A stretch of 64,000 nucleotides of DNA from Pseudomonas sp. IB20. Its GTDB lineage: Bacteria; Pseudomonadota; Gammaproteobacteria; Pseudomonadales; Pseudomonadaceae. The stretch is taken from the NCBI RefSeq assembly GCF_009707325.1, contig NZ_CP046103.1, positions 2,336,012 through 2,400,011 on the forward strand, read 5' to 3'. Below the pieces are notes generated by a model. That model did no database searches. It saw only the letters and a program-made list of their open reading frames with translations, and was not told the origin of the DNA. How positions within the stretch are numbered: position 1 is the first letter of the stretch; each line of letters begins with the position of its first letter. Positions 16,453 through 23,907 of this stretch are shown here, one piece after another. A program made the position numbers and the translations under genes.

Positions 16453-17984
16453 GACAGGCTGCCTTCTGCGGTGGAGTGGGGCGCCGGAACCGCGCGAGGT
16501 GTCGGCGCAGGCAGTGGGTGGGCGAGGTAGTCCTTGAGGGCGAAGTGCCGCGTGACCTGCTTGAAGCGCCAGGTCGAGCCGGGCCACAGGGTGGTGTTTT
16601 TGCCGGTGCGCGGGTCGAGGTACCAGCTCTGGCAACCGCCGGTGCTCCAGATGGTGCGCTTGAGCTTGGCTTGCAACTGCTGGTTGTAGGCCAGCTCCAC
16701 GGCGGGTTTGACGTCCACGGTGGCGATGCGTTGGCGCTGCATGTGCTCAATGGCATCGAGGATGTAGGTGACTTGGGCTTCGATCATCAGAATCATCGAG
16801 TTATGCCCAAGGCCGGTGTTCGGCCCGACAATCAGGAACAGGTTCGGATAGCCCGGCACCGTGGTGCCTTTGTAGGCGTGGGCGCCATCGCGCCAGGCAT
16901 CCATCAGGTCGATGCCGTCGCGGCCGATGATGCAATCGCGGGGCAGCGGGTCGGTGGCCTGGAACCCGGTGCCGAAAATCAGGCAGTCGGCCGGGTGCTT
17001 GATGCCGTCGGCGGTGATCACACCGTCAGCTTCGATGCGCAGCACCTTGTCGGTCACCACCTCGACATTGCTGCGTGACAACGCCGGGTAATAGTCATTG
17101 GAGATCAGCACGCGCTTACAGCCGATGGTGTAGTCCGGCGTCAGGGTTTTACGCAGGGAAGGGCGCGCCACTTGTTTGCGCAGGTGCCGCAGGGCGATTT
17201 TCTGCACCATCTTCATCAGCCGTGGGTGCAGGGCAAAGCCGACCACGCGGCCTTCCAGCGCCCAATAAAACGCCCCGCGCACCAGGCGCTGGGTGAAGGG
17301 CAGGTGCTTGAAGGCCCAGCGCTCAAGGCGCGAAATCTTGCGGTCGGGCTTGGGCATGATCCACGGCGGCGTGCGCTGGAACAGGTCCAGGTGCGCCACC
17401 TGCGGCGCGATCTGCGGTACGAACTGGATAGCGCTGGCGCCGGTGCCGATCACCGCCACGCGTTTGCCTTTCAATGAATAGTCATGATCCCAGTGCTGGG
17501 AGTGGAAGCTTTTGCCCTTGAAGCTGTCCAGCCCAGGAATATCCGGCAGCGCCGGGCGCGACAAGCCGCCCATGCCCGACACCAGCACCCGCGCGCTGAC
17601 TTGGCGGCCATCGCTGAAGCTCAATTGCCAGCGTTGCTGCTGCTCATCAAACACTGCTCGTTGCAGGCCCATGCCGAAACGCAGGTAGGGCGCCAGCTCG
17701 AAACGCTGTGCGCATTGCTCCAGGTACGCGCGGATCTCTGCCTGGGGCGCGAACTGGCGGGTCCAGTCCGGGTTTGGTGCAAACGAAAACGAGTACACGT
17801 GGGACTGCACATCGCAAGCGCAACCCGGGTAATGGTTGTCGCGCCAGGTGCCGCCGAGGGTGGCGGCCTGTTCGGCGACAAAGAAGTCGGTGAGCCCGGC
17901 TTCCTTGAGTTTGATCGCCATGCACAGGCCGGCAAACCCTGAACCGATGATGGCGATGTCGATTGAGTCGCTGTGGGCATTCAT
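16449..17984 (-). CDS. Flavin-containing monooxygenase, Baeyer-Villiger type
   Basis: A 511-residue FAD/NADPH enzyme with two Rossmann motifs, IIGSGFAGLCMA (12-23) and VIGTGASAIQFVPQI (about 178-192), and between them FKGKSFHSQHWDHD, which fits the Baeyer-Villiger fingerprint FxGxxxHxxxW. It would convert ketones to esters. AGAGGGACA stands before the ATG. It is the first gene of a three-gene operon (monooxygenase, SDR, PF10118 protein) and faces a divergent alpha/beta hydrolase that could cleave the ester product. A link to hydrocarbon use is inferred from alkB 1.6 kb away. Confidence 0.9.
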   Translation of the reverse strand: MNAHSDSIDIAIIGSGFAGLCMAIKLKEAGLTDFFVAEQAATLGGTWRDNHYPGCACDVQSHVYSFSFAPNPDWTRQFAPQAEIRAYLEQCAQRFELAPYLRFGMGLQRAVFDEQQQRWQLSFSDGRQVSARVLVSGMGGLSRPALPDIPGLDSFKGKSFHSQHWDHDYSLKGKRVAVIGTGASAIQFVPQIAPQVAHLDLFQRTPPWIMPKPDRKISRLERWAFKHLPFTQRLVRGAFYWALEGRVVGFALHPRLMKMVQKIALRHLRKQVARPSLRKTLTPDYTIGCKRVLISNDYYPALSRSNVEVVTDKVLRIEADGVITADGIKHPADCLIFGTGFQATDPLPRDCIIGRDGIDLMDAWRDGAHAYKGTTVPGYPNLFLIVGPNTGLGHNSMILMIEAQVTYILDAIEHMQRQRIATVDVKPAVELAYNQQLQAKLKRTIWSTGGCQSWYLDPRTGKNTTLWPGSTWRFKQVTRHFALKDYLAHPLPAPTPRAVPAPHSTAEGSLS

Positions 17985-18260
17985 GAGTTGTCCCTCTTGG
18001 GCATCAGATGTGCTCCTGTTTTTGTTTTGTCTTTTAGATAGAACACCATTGCAAAGGAAAAATGAATTAATTATTTTAAAAAAGATTTTAAATAATCTAC
18101 CTGAAAATATCGCCTACGCTAGGACCTTGTTCCTCATGTGCGACTTGTCCGACGGACGAGCACGGGTTGCATGAAGTTTAGGTCCAAGGTGTGGACGATG
18201 GCTGAGGCCTTGATCAATACCGGTCGGGTCGCCAGCAGCAGGGAAGCAGAGGGCCGAGCT
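17985..18260. promoter_or_regulatory. AT-rich divergent promoter region (monooxygenase operon / hydrolase)
   Basis: This 276-bp gap is strikingly AT-rich at 18040-18110 (runs of A, T and TTTAAAA around 18060-18100) compared with the GC-rich genes on both sides. It must hold both divergent promoters. I could not fix -35/-10 boxes with confidence. Two in-frame ATGs (18171, 18198) upstream of the hydrolase lie inside it. Confidence 0.4.
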
Positions 18261-19259
18261 ATGGCGGTTGAATGGGTTGTCGCTGCGGGCGTATTGGTGG
18301 GGGCGAGCGTGGTGTTATGGGGCTTCAGTGCCTGGATGACACGGCGCATAGAAGCCCGTGTGCCGATCAACGGGCGTTTTGTCGAGGTCGATGGCGAGCG
18401 CTTTCATTATGTAGAGGAAGGCAAGGGCCCGCCGCTGGTGATGATTCACGGGCTGATGGGCAGCAGTCGCAACTTGACGTATGCCTTGTCCGGCCAGTTG
18501 CGTGAGCATTTTCGGGTGATCACGCTGGATCGTCCGGGGTCGGGCTATTCCACGCGCCACAACGGCACGGCGGCAGACCTGCCGGGCCAGGCTCGGCAAA
18601 TCGCTGCGTTTATCAAGACCCTGGACCTGGATAAACCGCTGGTGCTGGGGCATTCCCTCGGCGGGGCGCTTGCTTTAGCGCTGGCGCTTGACCATCCCCA
18701 CGCGGTGTCCGGGTTGATCTTGGTGGCGCCGCTGACCCATCCCCAGCGCCTGCTGCCGCTGGTGTTCCTGTCCCTGGCGGTGCGCCCGGCGTGGTTGCGG
18801 CGCTGGGTGTCACACACGCTGACCATGCCCGTTGGCCTGCTTACCAAAGGTTCGGTCGTGAAGGGCGTGTTCGCCCCTGATGCCGCGCCGGCGGACTTCG
18901 CCACGCGCGGTGGCGGGTTGCTGGGTATGCGCCCAACCAACTTCTACGCCGCCTCCACCGAGATCAACACGGTCAACGATCACCTGCCGGACATGGTCAA
19001 GCGCTACCCGCAACTGACCCTGCCGATCGGCCTGATCTATGGCGCGCGCGACCAGGTGCTGGACTTCCAGAAGCACGGCCAGGCCCTGGCCAGCAAGGTG
19101 CCTGGGCTGAAGCTGCAGGTGGTGGAGGGCCGTGGGCATATGTTGCCGATCACCGCCACAGAGCGCGTGGTGGCGGTGGTGGAGCAGGTCGCCAAGCGCG
19201 TCAGGCCGGTAGAAAGTGCCACCGTGTTGCACCCGCCGTTTGCCCTGGCGAGTAAATAA
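18261..19259 (+). CDS. Membrane-anchored alpha/beta hydrolase
   Basis: A 332-residue protein with one N-terminal membrane helix (VEWVVAAGVLVGASVVLWGF) and an alpha/beta hydrolase domain: MIHGLMGSSRNL oxyanion region, nucleophile in LGHSLGGALALALAL, acid in IYGARDQVLD and His in VEGRGHMLPIT. Divergent from the Baeyer-Villiger-type operon, it is a good candidate for hydrolysing esters formed there. ATG 18261 is chosen because it starts right at the membrane anchor; ATGs at 18198 and 18138 are possible but add unconserved residues. Confidence 0.85.
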   Translation: MAVEWVVAAGVLVGASVVLWGFSAWMTRRIEARVPINGRFVEVDGERFHYVEEGKGPPLVMIHGLMGSSRNLTYALSGQLREHFRVITLDRPGSGYSTRHNGTAADLPGQARQIAAFIKTLDLDKPLVLGHSLGGALALALALDHPHAVSGLILVAPLTHPQRLLPLVFLSLAVRPAWLRRWVSHTLTMPVGLLTKGSVVKGVFAPDAAPADFATRGGGLLGMRPTNFYAASTEINTVNDHLPDMVKRYPQLTLPIGLIYGARDQVLDFQKHGQALASKVPGLKLQVVEGRGHMLPITATERVVAVVEQVAKRVRPVESATVLHPPFALASK

Positions 19260-19464
19260 TTGTGCTACCCGACTCGCGGTTCAACGGCGTCGATGCCTGC
19301 TTTAGACACCTGACCAGATGGCTGAAAAAGAGACTGCCCGGTCACGTCAAAAAGCCTTCGAGAAACTAGTTGACGACCTAACGATTCCGCGCTATTTATT
19401 TAAAAAAATTATTTCAATGTGAAATTTGAAACGATTTTTGAAATGCCTAAGAGCGAATAAAATA
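19260..19464. promoter_or_regulatory. AT-rich upstream region of alkB
   Basis: No gene is visible here. From 19390 the sequence becomes AT-rich and contains the inverted repeat TTTCA-ATG-TGAAA (19412-19424) followed by two more TTTGAAA-like boxes up to 19455. A similar TTCAAA-N6-TTTGAA element lies upstream of fadE (23795-23812). These are candidate operators for a shared lipid/alkane regulator; no such regulator gene is present in the window. Confidence 0.4.
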
Positions 19465-19521
19465 ATGAAAAAAACGCCTTTTATCGCATCTCCAATCTGT
19501 CTCGTTCGGAGGCTGCCATGA
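19465..19521 (+). CDS. Putative leader mini-ORF 1 upstream of alkB
   Basis: ATG AAA AAA ACG ... TGA encodes the 18-residue MKKTPFIASPICLVRRLP. Its TGA (19519-19521) overlaps the ATG of the next mini-ORF (19518) in an ATGA arrangement, and its last codons contain the CGGAGG ribosome-binding site of that next frame. Too short to judge by composition; listed because the same peptide is repeated directly downstream. Confidence 0.4.
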   Translation: MKKTPFIASPICLVRRLP

Positions 19522-19573
19522 ATAAACCCTTTATCGCATCTCCAATCTGTCTCGTTCGGAGGCTGCCATGAAT
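19480..19573 (+). repeat. Tandem duplication of the alkB ribosome-binding site and start codon
   Basis: A 44-bp stretch (19480-19523) ending in TTCGGAGGCTGCCATGAAT is repeated exactly at 19530-19573, period 50 bp. Each copy carries the Shine-Dalgarno and an ATG. The second ATG (19568) starts alkB. Confidence 0.9.
19518..19571 (+). CDS. Putative leader mini-ORF 2 upstream of alkB
   Basis: Encodes the 17-residue MNKPFIASPICLVRRLP, nearly the same as mini-ORF 1. It has a good CGGAGG site, and its TGA (19569-19571) overlaps the alkB ATG (19568) as ATGA. Ribosomes finishing it would be placed to start alkB. It arose from the 50-bp tandem duplication, so it may be a by-product of that duplication. 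Confidence 0.45.
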   Translation: MNKPFIASPICLVRRLP

Positions 19574-20848
19574 CAGACTCTGGTAACTCCGACCGTCTGG
19601 GCCGACGGCAAACGTCACCTTTGGTGGCTGGGCATCATGCCCCTGGCAACCCCATTGCTTTCCGGCGCGCTGGCCATTACCACCGGCGTGCAGCAACTGT
19701 GGTGGGTTGGCGTACTGGTGATCTTTGGTTTCATCCCCTTGATCGACGGCCTGCTCGGCGAAGACGTCAGCAACCCACCCGAATCTGCCGTCAGCAACCT
19801 TGAATCGCAAAGCTATTACCGTTGGATCGTCTACACCGGCGTGCTGTTTGTGATCGCCTCCGTGGTGATCACCGGCTGGCTGGCTGCCGGCGGTATCGAC
19901 TGGATCATCAACGGCGGCCTGCTCAACGCCACCGCCACCCTCGAACCATCCAGCTGGCTGGCCAAAACCGCCGCGTTTATGACCGCACGCACCGAGTTGC
20001 ACGGCGAAATCACCTGGTTCACTTACCTGGGCATGGCGATGTCCACCGGTGCCGCCACCGGCATTGCGATCAACACCGCCCACGAGCTGGGGCACAAGCC
20101 CAAGGCGCTGGAAGTGTTCCTGGCCAAAGTTACGTTGGCGCCGACCTTCTACGGGCACTTCTACACCGAACACAACCGTGGCCACCACGTGCGCGTGGCC
20201 ACGCCGGAAGACCCGGCCAGCTCGCGCCTGGGTGAAAGCTTCTGGGCGTTCCTGCCGCGCTCGGTGTGGTTCAGCGCCGTCTCGGCCTGGAACTTGGAGC
20301 GCGAACGCCTGCGCAAACTCGGCCTGCCGGCGTTGCACTGGAAGAACGCCGTGCTCAGCGCCTGGATGTACAGCGTGGTGTTGTGGGGCGCAATGATTGC
20401 CTGGTTGGGGGCGTCAGTGATTCCGTTCCTGATCATCCAGGGCATTTATGGGTTCTCGTTACTGGAAGTGGTCAACTACGTGGAGCACTACGGGCTTAAA
20501 CGCCAGAAGTTGCCCAACGGCCGTTATGAGCGTTGCTCGCCACGGCACTCGTGGAACAGCAATCGGATCGTGACCAATATCTTTCTGTTCCAACTGCAGC
20601 GTCATTCCGATCACCATGCTAACCCCACCCGTAGTTATCAGTCGTTGCGCCACTTTGATGAGTCGCCGCAACTGCCTTATGGCTACGCGAGCATGATTGT
20701 CTGGGCCTATGTGCCGTACTTGTGGCGACGCCGCATGGACCATCGGGTACTCAATCATTACGCCGGTGATATCAGCCTGGCTAACCTTCAACCGTCACAA
20801 CGTTTGAAGTACCTGGAGAAGTACAGCAACAGTGCCAGGCCGTTTTGA
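19568..20848 (+). CDS. alkB: Alkane 1-monooxygenase AlkB
   Basis: A 426-residue integral-membrane di-iron hydroxylase that oxidises medium-chain n-alkanes to 1-alkanols with rubredoxin electrons. All histidine boxes are present: HELGHK (about 172), EHNRGHH (about 201), NYVEHYGL (about 303) and LQRHSDHH (about 345), among about six membrane helices. Length fits (about 400). No rubredoxin or rubredoxin reductase gene is in the window, so those must be elsewhere. It is followed by two PraB-like genes and a FadL-type porin on the same strand, typical of alkane-uptake context. Confidence 0.95.
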   Translation: MNQTLVTPTVWADGKRHLWWLGIMPLATPLLSGALAITTGVQQLWWVGVLVIFGFIPLIDGLLGEDVSNPPESAVSNLESQSYYRWIVYTGVLFVIASVVITGWLAAGGIDWIINGGLLNATATLEPSSWLAKTAAFMTARTELHGEITWFTYLGMAMSTGAATGIAINTAHELGHKPKALEVFLAKVTLAPTFYGHFYTEHNRGHHVRVATPEDPASSRLGESFWAFLPRSVWFSAVSAWNLERERLRKLGLPALHWKNAVLSAWMYSVVLWGAMIAWLGASVIPFLIIQGIYGFSLLEVVNYVEHYGLKRQKLPNGRYERCSPRHSWNSNRIVTNIFLFQLQRHSDHHANPTRSYQSLRHFDESPQLPYGYASMIVWAYVPYLWRRRMDHRVLNHYAGDISLANLQPSQRLKYLEKYSNSARPF

Positions 20849-20982
20849 TCTGAATTAAAACAGGATGGGCGTACTCGGGATCTGTGTATCGCGCAGGTTT
20901 TTATCGCCCAAGGTTTAGCGGTTTAGTTGCAAGAAAGTGGTTTGACCCGAACAACAATAATTTCAAGGGAAGGACGTACATT

Positions 20983-21477
20983 ATGCAAAGCCCTGCCAAG
21001 TTCACCGCCCATGTCGTATTGGCCGCCCTGGGCCTGATTGTCTACCACCAGGCCCAGGCCGCGCGTATAGAGCCTGCCGGCAGCGCCTTTACGGCCCAGG
21101 GGCCGATCAGCTTTTCCAAGGGCGCGCTGATCAGCGCCGACTGCACCATCAAGGTGGCTGGCAAGGTCGCGGCCGATGGTTCATCGGTGAATGTCGATAA
21201 AGTTGAATTTGACGGCGGCCTTAAGTGCAGCCGCGTCGAAGCCATCAACTTGCCTTGGGTATTAGTTGCCAAGGATACCAAGAGCGGCTCCATGTCGAAG
21301 ATCAGCGTGGATGTTCATGCCTTTGGCCTGGGCGGCAAGTGCGGCCCTTCAACCGCCGACGGTACTTGGGATAACGCCACCGGCAAGTTGGAAGCCGTCA
21401 ATGTGCCGATTGGCGAAGACTGCACGATCAAGACAGTGTCGATCAAGATGCCGCCGACCTTCAAAGTGGTCGAATAA
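20983..21477 (+). CDS. PraB-like secreted protein (paralogue 1)
   Basis: A 164-residue exported protein: signal peptide ending AALGLIVYHQAQA, then a Cys-containing domain (FTAQGPISFSKGALISADCTIKVAG ... GGLKCSRVEAINLPW ... KCGPSTADGTWDNATG ... GEDCTIKT) with five cysteines. It shares its layout with the next gene: a Cys-T-I strand, LPW/SPGW, and CGPST followed by W-N-A-T. PraB of P. aeruginosa was described as promoting alkane oxidation and biofilm formation; the role here is by analogy and position after alkB. ATG 20983 is preceded by GGGAAGGACG; an upstream ATG at 20884 gives no signal peptide. Confidence 0.75.
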   Translation: MQSPAKFTAHVVLAALGLIVYHQAQAARIEPAGSAFTAQGPISFSKGALISADCTIKVAGKVAADGSSVNVDKVEFDGGLKCSRVEAINLPWVLVAKDTKSGSMSKISVDVHAFGLGGKCGPSTADGTWDNATGKLEAVNVPIGEDCTIKTVSIKMPPTFKVVE

Positions 21478-21598
21478 ACGGTGCGGTAATTGAATTGAGA
21501 TTTGGCTGGGAAGGGAAGTTCTGCAGTTTCACCGTGACCTCTCGATCATGGCCATTACCCCTGGCGAAATGACTCGCCATAACATGTGAGGAAAAACA

Positions 21599-22102
21599 AT
21601 GAAAAGCTTGAAAACTCTCGTGTCGTTGACTGCTCTGACTGTTTGCATGGGTGCTGCTTCGCTGGCCAGCGCGGCTTCGATCAGCCCGGAAGGTCCTTTT
21701 ACCACCACCGCAGGCTCCATCGTCGTGCAGTCACCGTCTTCATTCGGGGGCTCTGTGACGTGCGGTATTACCTTCAGCGGTAATGTGAGTGGCGGCGTTG
21801 CCACTATCAACAATGCCGCCCTGACCGGTGGTGGCCTCTGCTCGTTGCCAACCCTCAAAAGCATCCCGTCGCCAGGCTGGAAGCTGACCGCATTGTCGGG
21901 CACTACAGGCCAGGTGGAGAACGTGGGTTACACCATCAAAAAGTCCATCGTTATCCCAGCCACCGATTGCGGCCCTTCCACCATCAGTGTGGCCTGGAAC
22001 GCTGCGACTCACACCCTCACCGCGGCTAACCAGGCGCTGAGCGGCGGCTGCAACATTGTATCGCTGACCACTACTGCCGCCGGTCTGACCGTTAACCCAT
22101 AA
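21599..22102 (+). CDS. praB: PraB-like alkane oxidation/biofilm protein
   Basis: A 167-residue secreted protein with signal peptide (MKSLKTLVSLTALTVCMGAASLASA) and a mature part poor in charge and rich in Ser/Thr/Gly (SPEGPFTTTAGSIVVQSPS ... VTCGITFSGNVSGG ... CGPSTISVAWNAATHT). This matches PraB, the protein activator of alkane oxidation, as I know it. GAGGAAAAACA precedes the ATG. With paralogue 1 and the porin downstream it forms the envelope part of the alkane locus. Confidence 0.8.
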   Translation: MKSLKTLVSLTALTVCMGAASLASAASISPEGPFTTTAGSIVVQSPSSFGGSVTCGITFSGNVSGGVATINNAALTGGGLCSLPTLKSIPSPGWKLTALSGTTGQVENVGYTIKKSIVIPATDCGPSTISVAWNAATHTLTAANQALSGGCNIVSLTTTAAGLTVNP

Positions 22103-22222
22103 AGGGCGCGCGTCGCAGGACAAAGGGTTGATCTCCCGATGAAAGGCCGGTGTCTCGCAAGAGGTGCCGGCTGACGTGGAAACCCGGCAATACCGGGAGC
22201 GCATAATAATAAGGAGTGCCGC

Positions 22223-23674
22223 ATGATCACTAAGAAACAACAGGCTCAAACACTGCTGGGGCTGGCATTACTGGGGGGGCTGATGACGACAGCGCCCGTG
22301 CAGGCGGGTGGTTTCTCCACGCCGACTTACGGTGCCCCTGGGTGGGGGCGGGCGTTCGGCGGCGGTTCTCTGTTCAAGAACGACCCAAGTTCTGCTTACA
22401 ACAACCCGGCGGCCATGGCATTTGTTGACCAAGCCGTGGTTCAACAGACCGTCGACTATGCGCGTGTGAAGATCAAATACAGCGGCCAGGCTTACGACTA
22501 CGCCGGCAACCCAGTCTCCAATACCGCCGTGATGCCCGATGCCAGCTTTGATCCGAGTACGGCAGTCGTCAACAACAATGACGGTGGCCAGGGCGGTTTC
22601 ACCGCCTGGTTGCCGACCGGTTTTCTGGTCATCCCGATGGGTGACCGTTTTGCATTCGGCCTCAGTCAGGTCGTGCCACAAGGGATGCGTACCACTTGGA
22701 ATGAAAACTCCAAGTTTCGCGACTTCGCCGTCGACACCAAAATCGAAACCGTCGGCTTGACGGGGTCGTTATCGTTCAAAGTGCGTGACGACTTCTCCAT
22801 CGGTGGTGGCATGATCGTCCAGCGTAGCCAAGGCTTCGTCAGCCAGAACATCGATCTGTTTTCGGCTGCGTCGGTCTCTCCCGGTTTGGGCAATGGGGCG
22901 TTTCCGTCGGGCGTCGGCAGCGCGCTGATGCGCGTCAAGGTCGATAACGTCTCCGTTGGCTGGTTTACTGGCGTTGTCTGGAAACCGACTGACCAAGACT
23001 CGTTGGGCCTTAACTACCACGCCAAAATCAAAAACAAGCTGACCGGTAAATACAACATCCGGGCTGATGCGTTGAACAACGGCTTGATGACCGACGACAC
23101 CGTCTTCGGTACCGGTAAGACGCTGGTCGAAACGGCGTACCCTGGGCTGAAGTTGTACCCCAACGGCGCCAATGCCAGCACTCAGCTGGATATTCCGGCG
23201 ACTGCCGCGATCGACTGGGTGCACCAGTTCAACGACCGTTGGACCTTGGGTCTCAGCGCCATGTGGACGCAATGGTCGTCCTTCAAGGACCTGACACTCA
23301 AGTCCGAGGGCTCGACGATCGTTGCCATTCCTTACAACTATCGGGATGCCTGGATGTACTCCGTGGGTGGCGATTTCAAGGCCACGGATGAGCTGACCCT
23401 GCGGGCCGGTGTGGCGTATGACCAAACCCCCACGCGCAACTCCACGCGTGACCCACGTATCCCGGACGGCGATCGTTACTTTGCCTCGCTGGGTGCGGGT
23501 TACGACATCAAGGCCATTCCGGGCTTGACGCTGGATGCCGCGTATTCGCACCAGTTTGTCGAGAAGGTCAACATCAAAACCCAAAACGTTGATCGTCTTG
23601 GTGGCGGTCGACTAGACGGTACGGCTGAGTCTTCAGGCGACATCGTCAGTCTGTCTGCTACCTACAAGTTCTAA
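22223..23674 (+). CDS. FadL/OmpP1-type outer-membrane hydrophobic substrate channel
   Basis: A 483-residue outer-membrane protein: signal peptide to about residue 28 (LMTTAPVQAGGF), N-terminal plug with the family-typical NNPAAM (about 60), repeated amphipathic strands and a C-terminal aromatic (SLSATYKF). FadL proteins carry long-chain fatty acids or hydrocarbons across the outer membrane. Position directly after alkB-praB and before fadE suggests alkane or fatty-acid uptake. AAGGAG lies 7 bases before the ATG. Confidence 0.9.
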   Translation: MITKKQQAQTLLGLALLGGLMTTAPVQAGGFSTPTYGAPGWGRAFGGGSLFKNDPSSAYNNPAAMAFVDQAVVQQTVDYARVKIKYSGQAYDYAGNPVSNTAVMPDASFDPSTAVVNNNDGGQGGFTAWLPTGFLVIPMGDRFAFGLSQVVPQGMRTTWNENSKFRDFAVDTKIETVGLTGSLSFKVRDDFSIGGGMIVQRSQGFVSQNIDLFSAASVSPGLGNGAFPSGVGSALMRVKVDNVSVGWFTGVVWKPTDQDSLGLNYHAKIKNKLTGKYNIRADALNNGLMTDDTVFGTGKTLVETAYPGLKLYPNGANASTQLDIPATAAIDWVHQFNDRWTLGLSAMWTQWSSFKDLTLKSEGSTIVAIPYNYRDAWMYSVGGDFKATDELTLRAGVAYDQTPTRNSTRDPRIPDGDRYFASLGAGYDIKAIPGLTLDAAYSHQFVEKVNIKTQNVDRLGGGRLDGTAESSGDIVSLSATYKF

Positions 23675-23794
23675 AACCATTGCGGCCCGGGCACCCAGCG
23701 CATCTAGGTGCTCGCGGCTTAACCCCCTGATTGCTGTTCAAGCAGGCTGACGCGTTCAGCCCGTTATTGTTGCGCGAAAACATTAAATAAAAAT

Positions 23795-23812
23795 TTCAAA
23801 ACATAATTTGAA
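23795..23812. promoter_or_regulatory. Candidate operator upstream of fadE
   Basis: TTCAAA-N6-TTTGAA is a perfect inverted repeat in an AT-rich stretch (23780-23830) of the 233-bp gap before fadE. Similar boxes precede alkB. No known consensus was matched with certainty. Confidence 0.35.
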
Positions 23813-23907
23813 TTTAGCTTTTCAAGTTTGTAGTGTGGTCTTGCGCCACCGCTCATTTCGAGTGACCTGCGCATCGGCCACGCCCTGAATCAAGTAGAGG
23901 TATCCCC

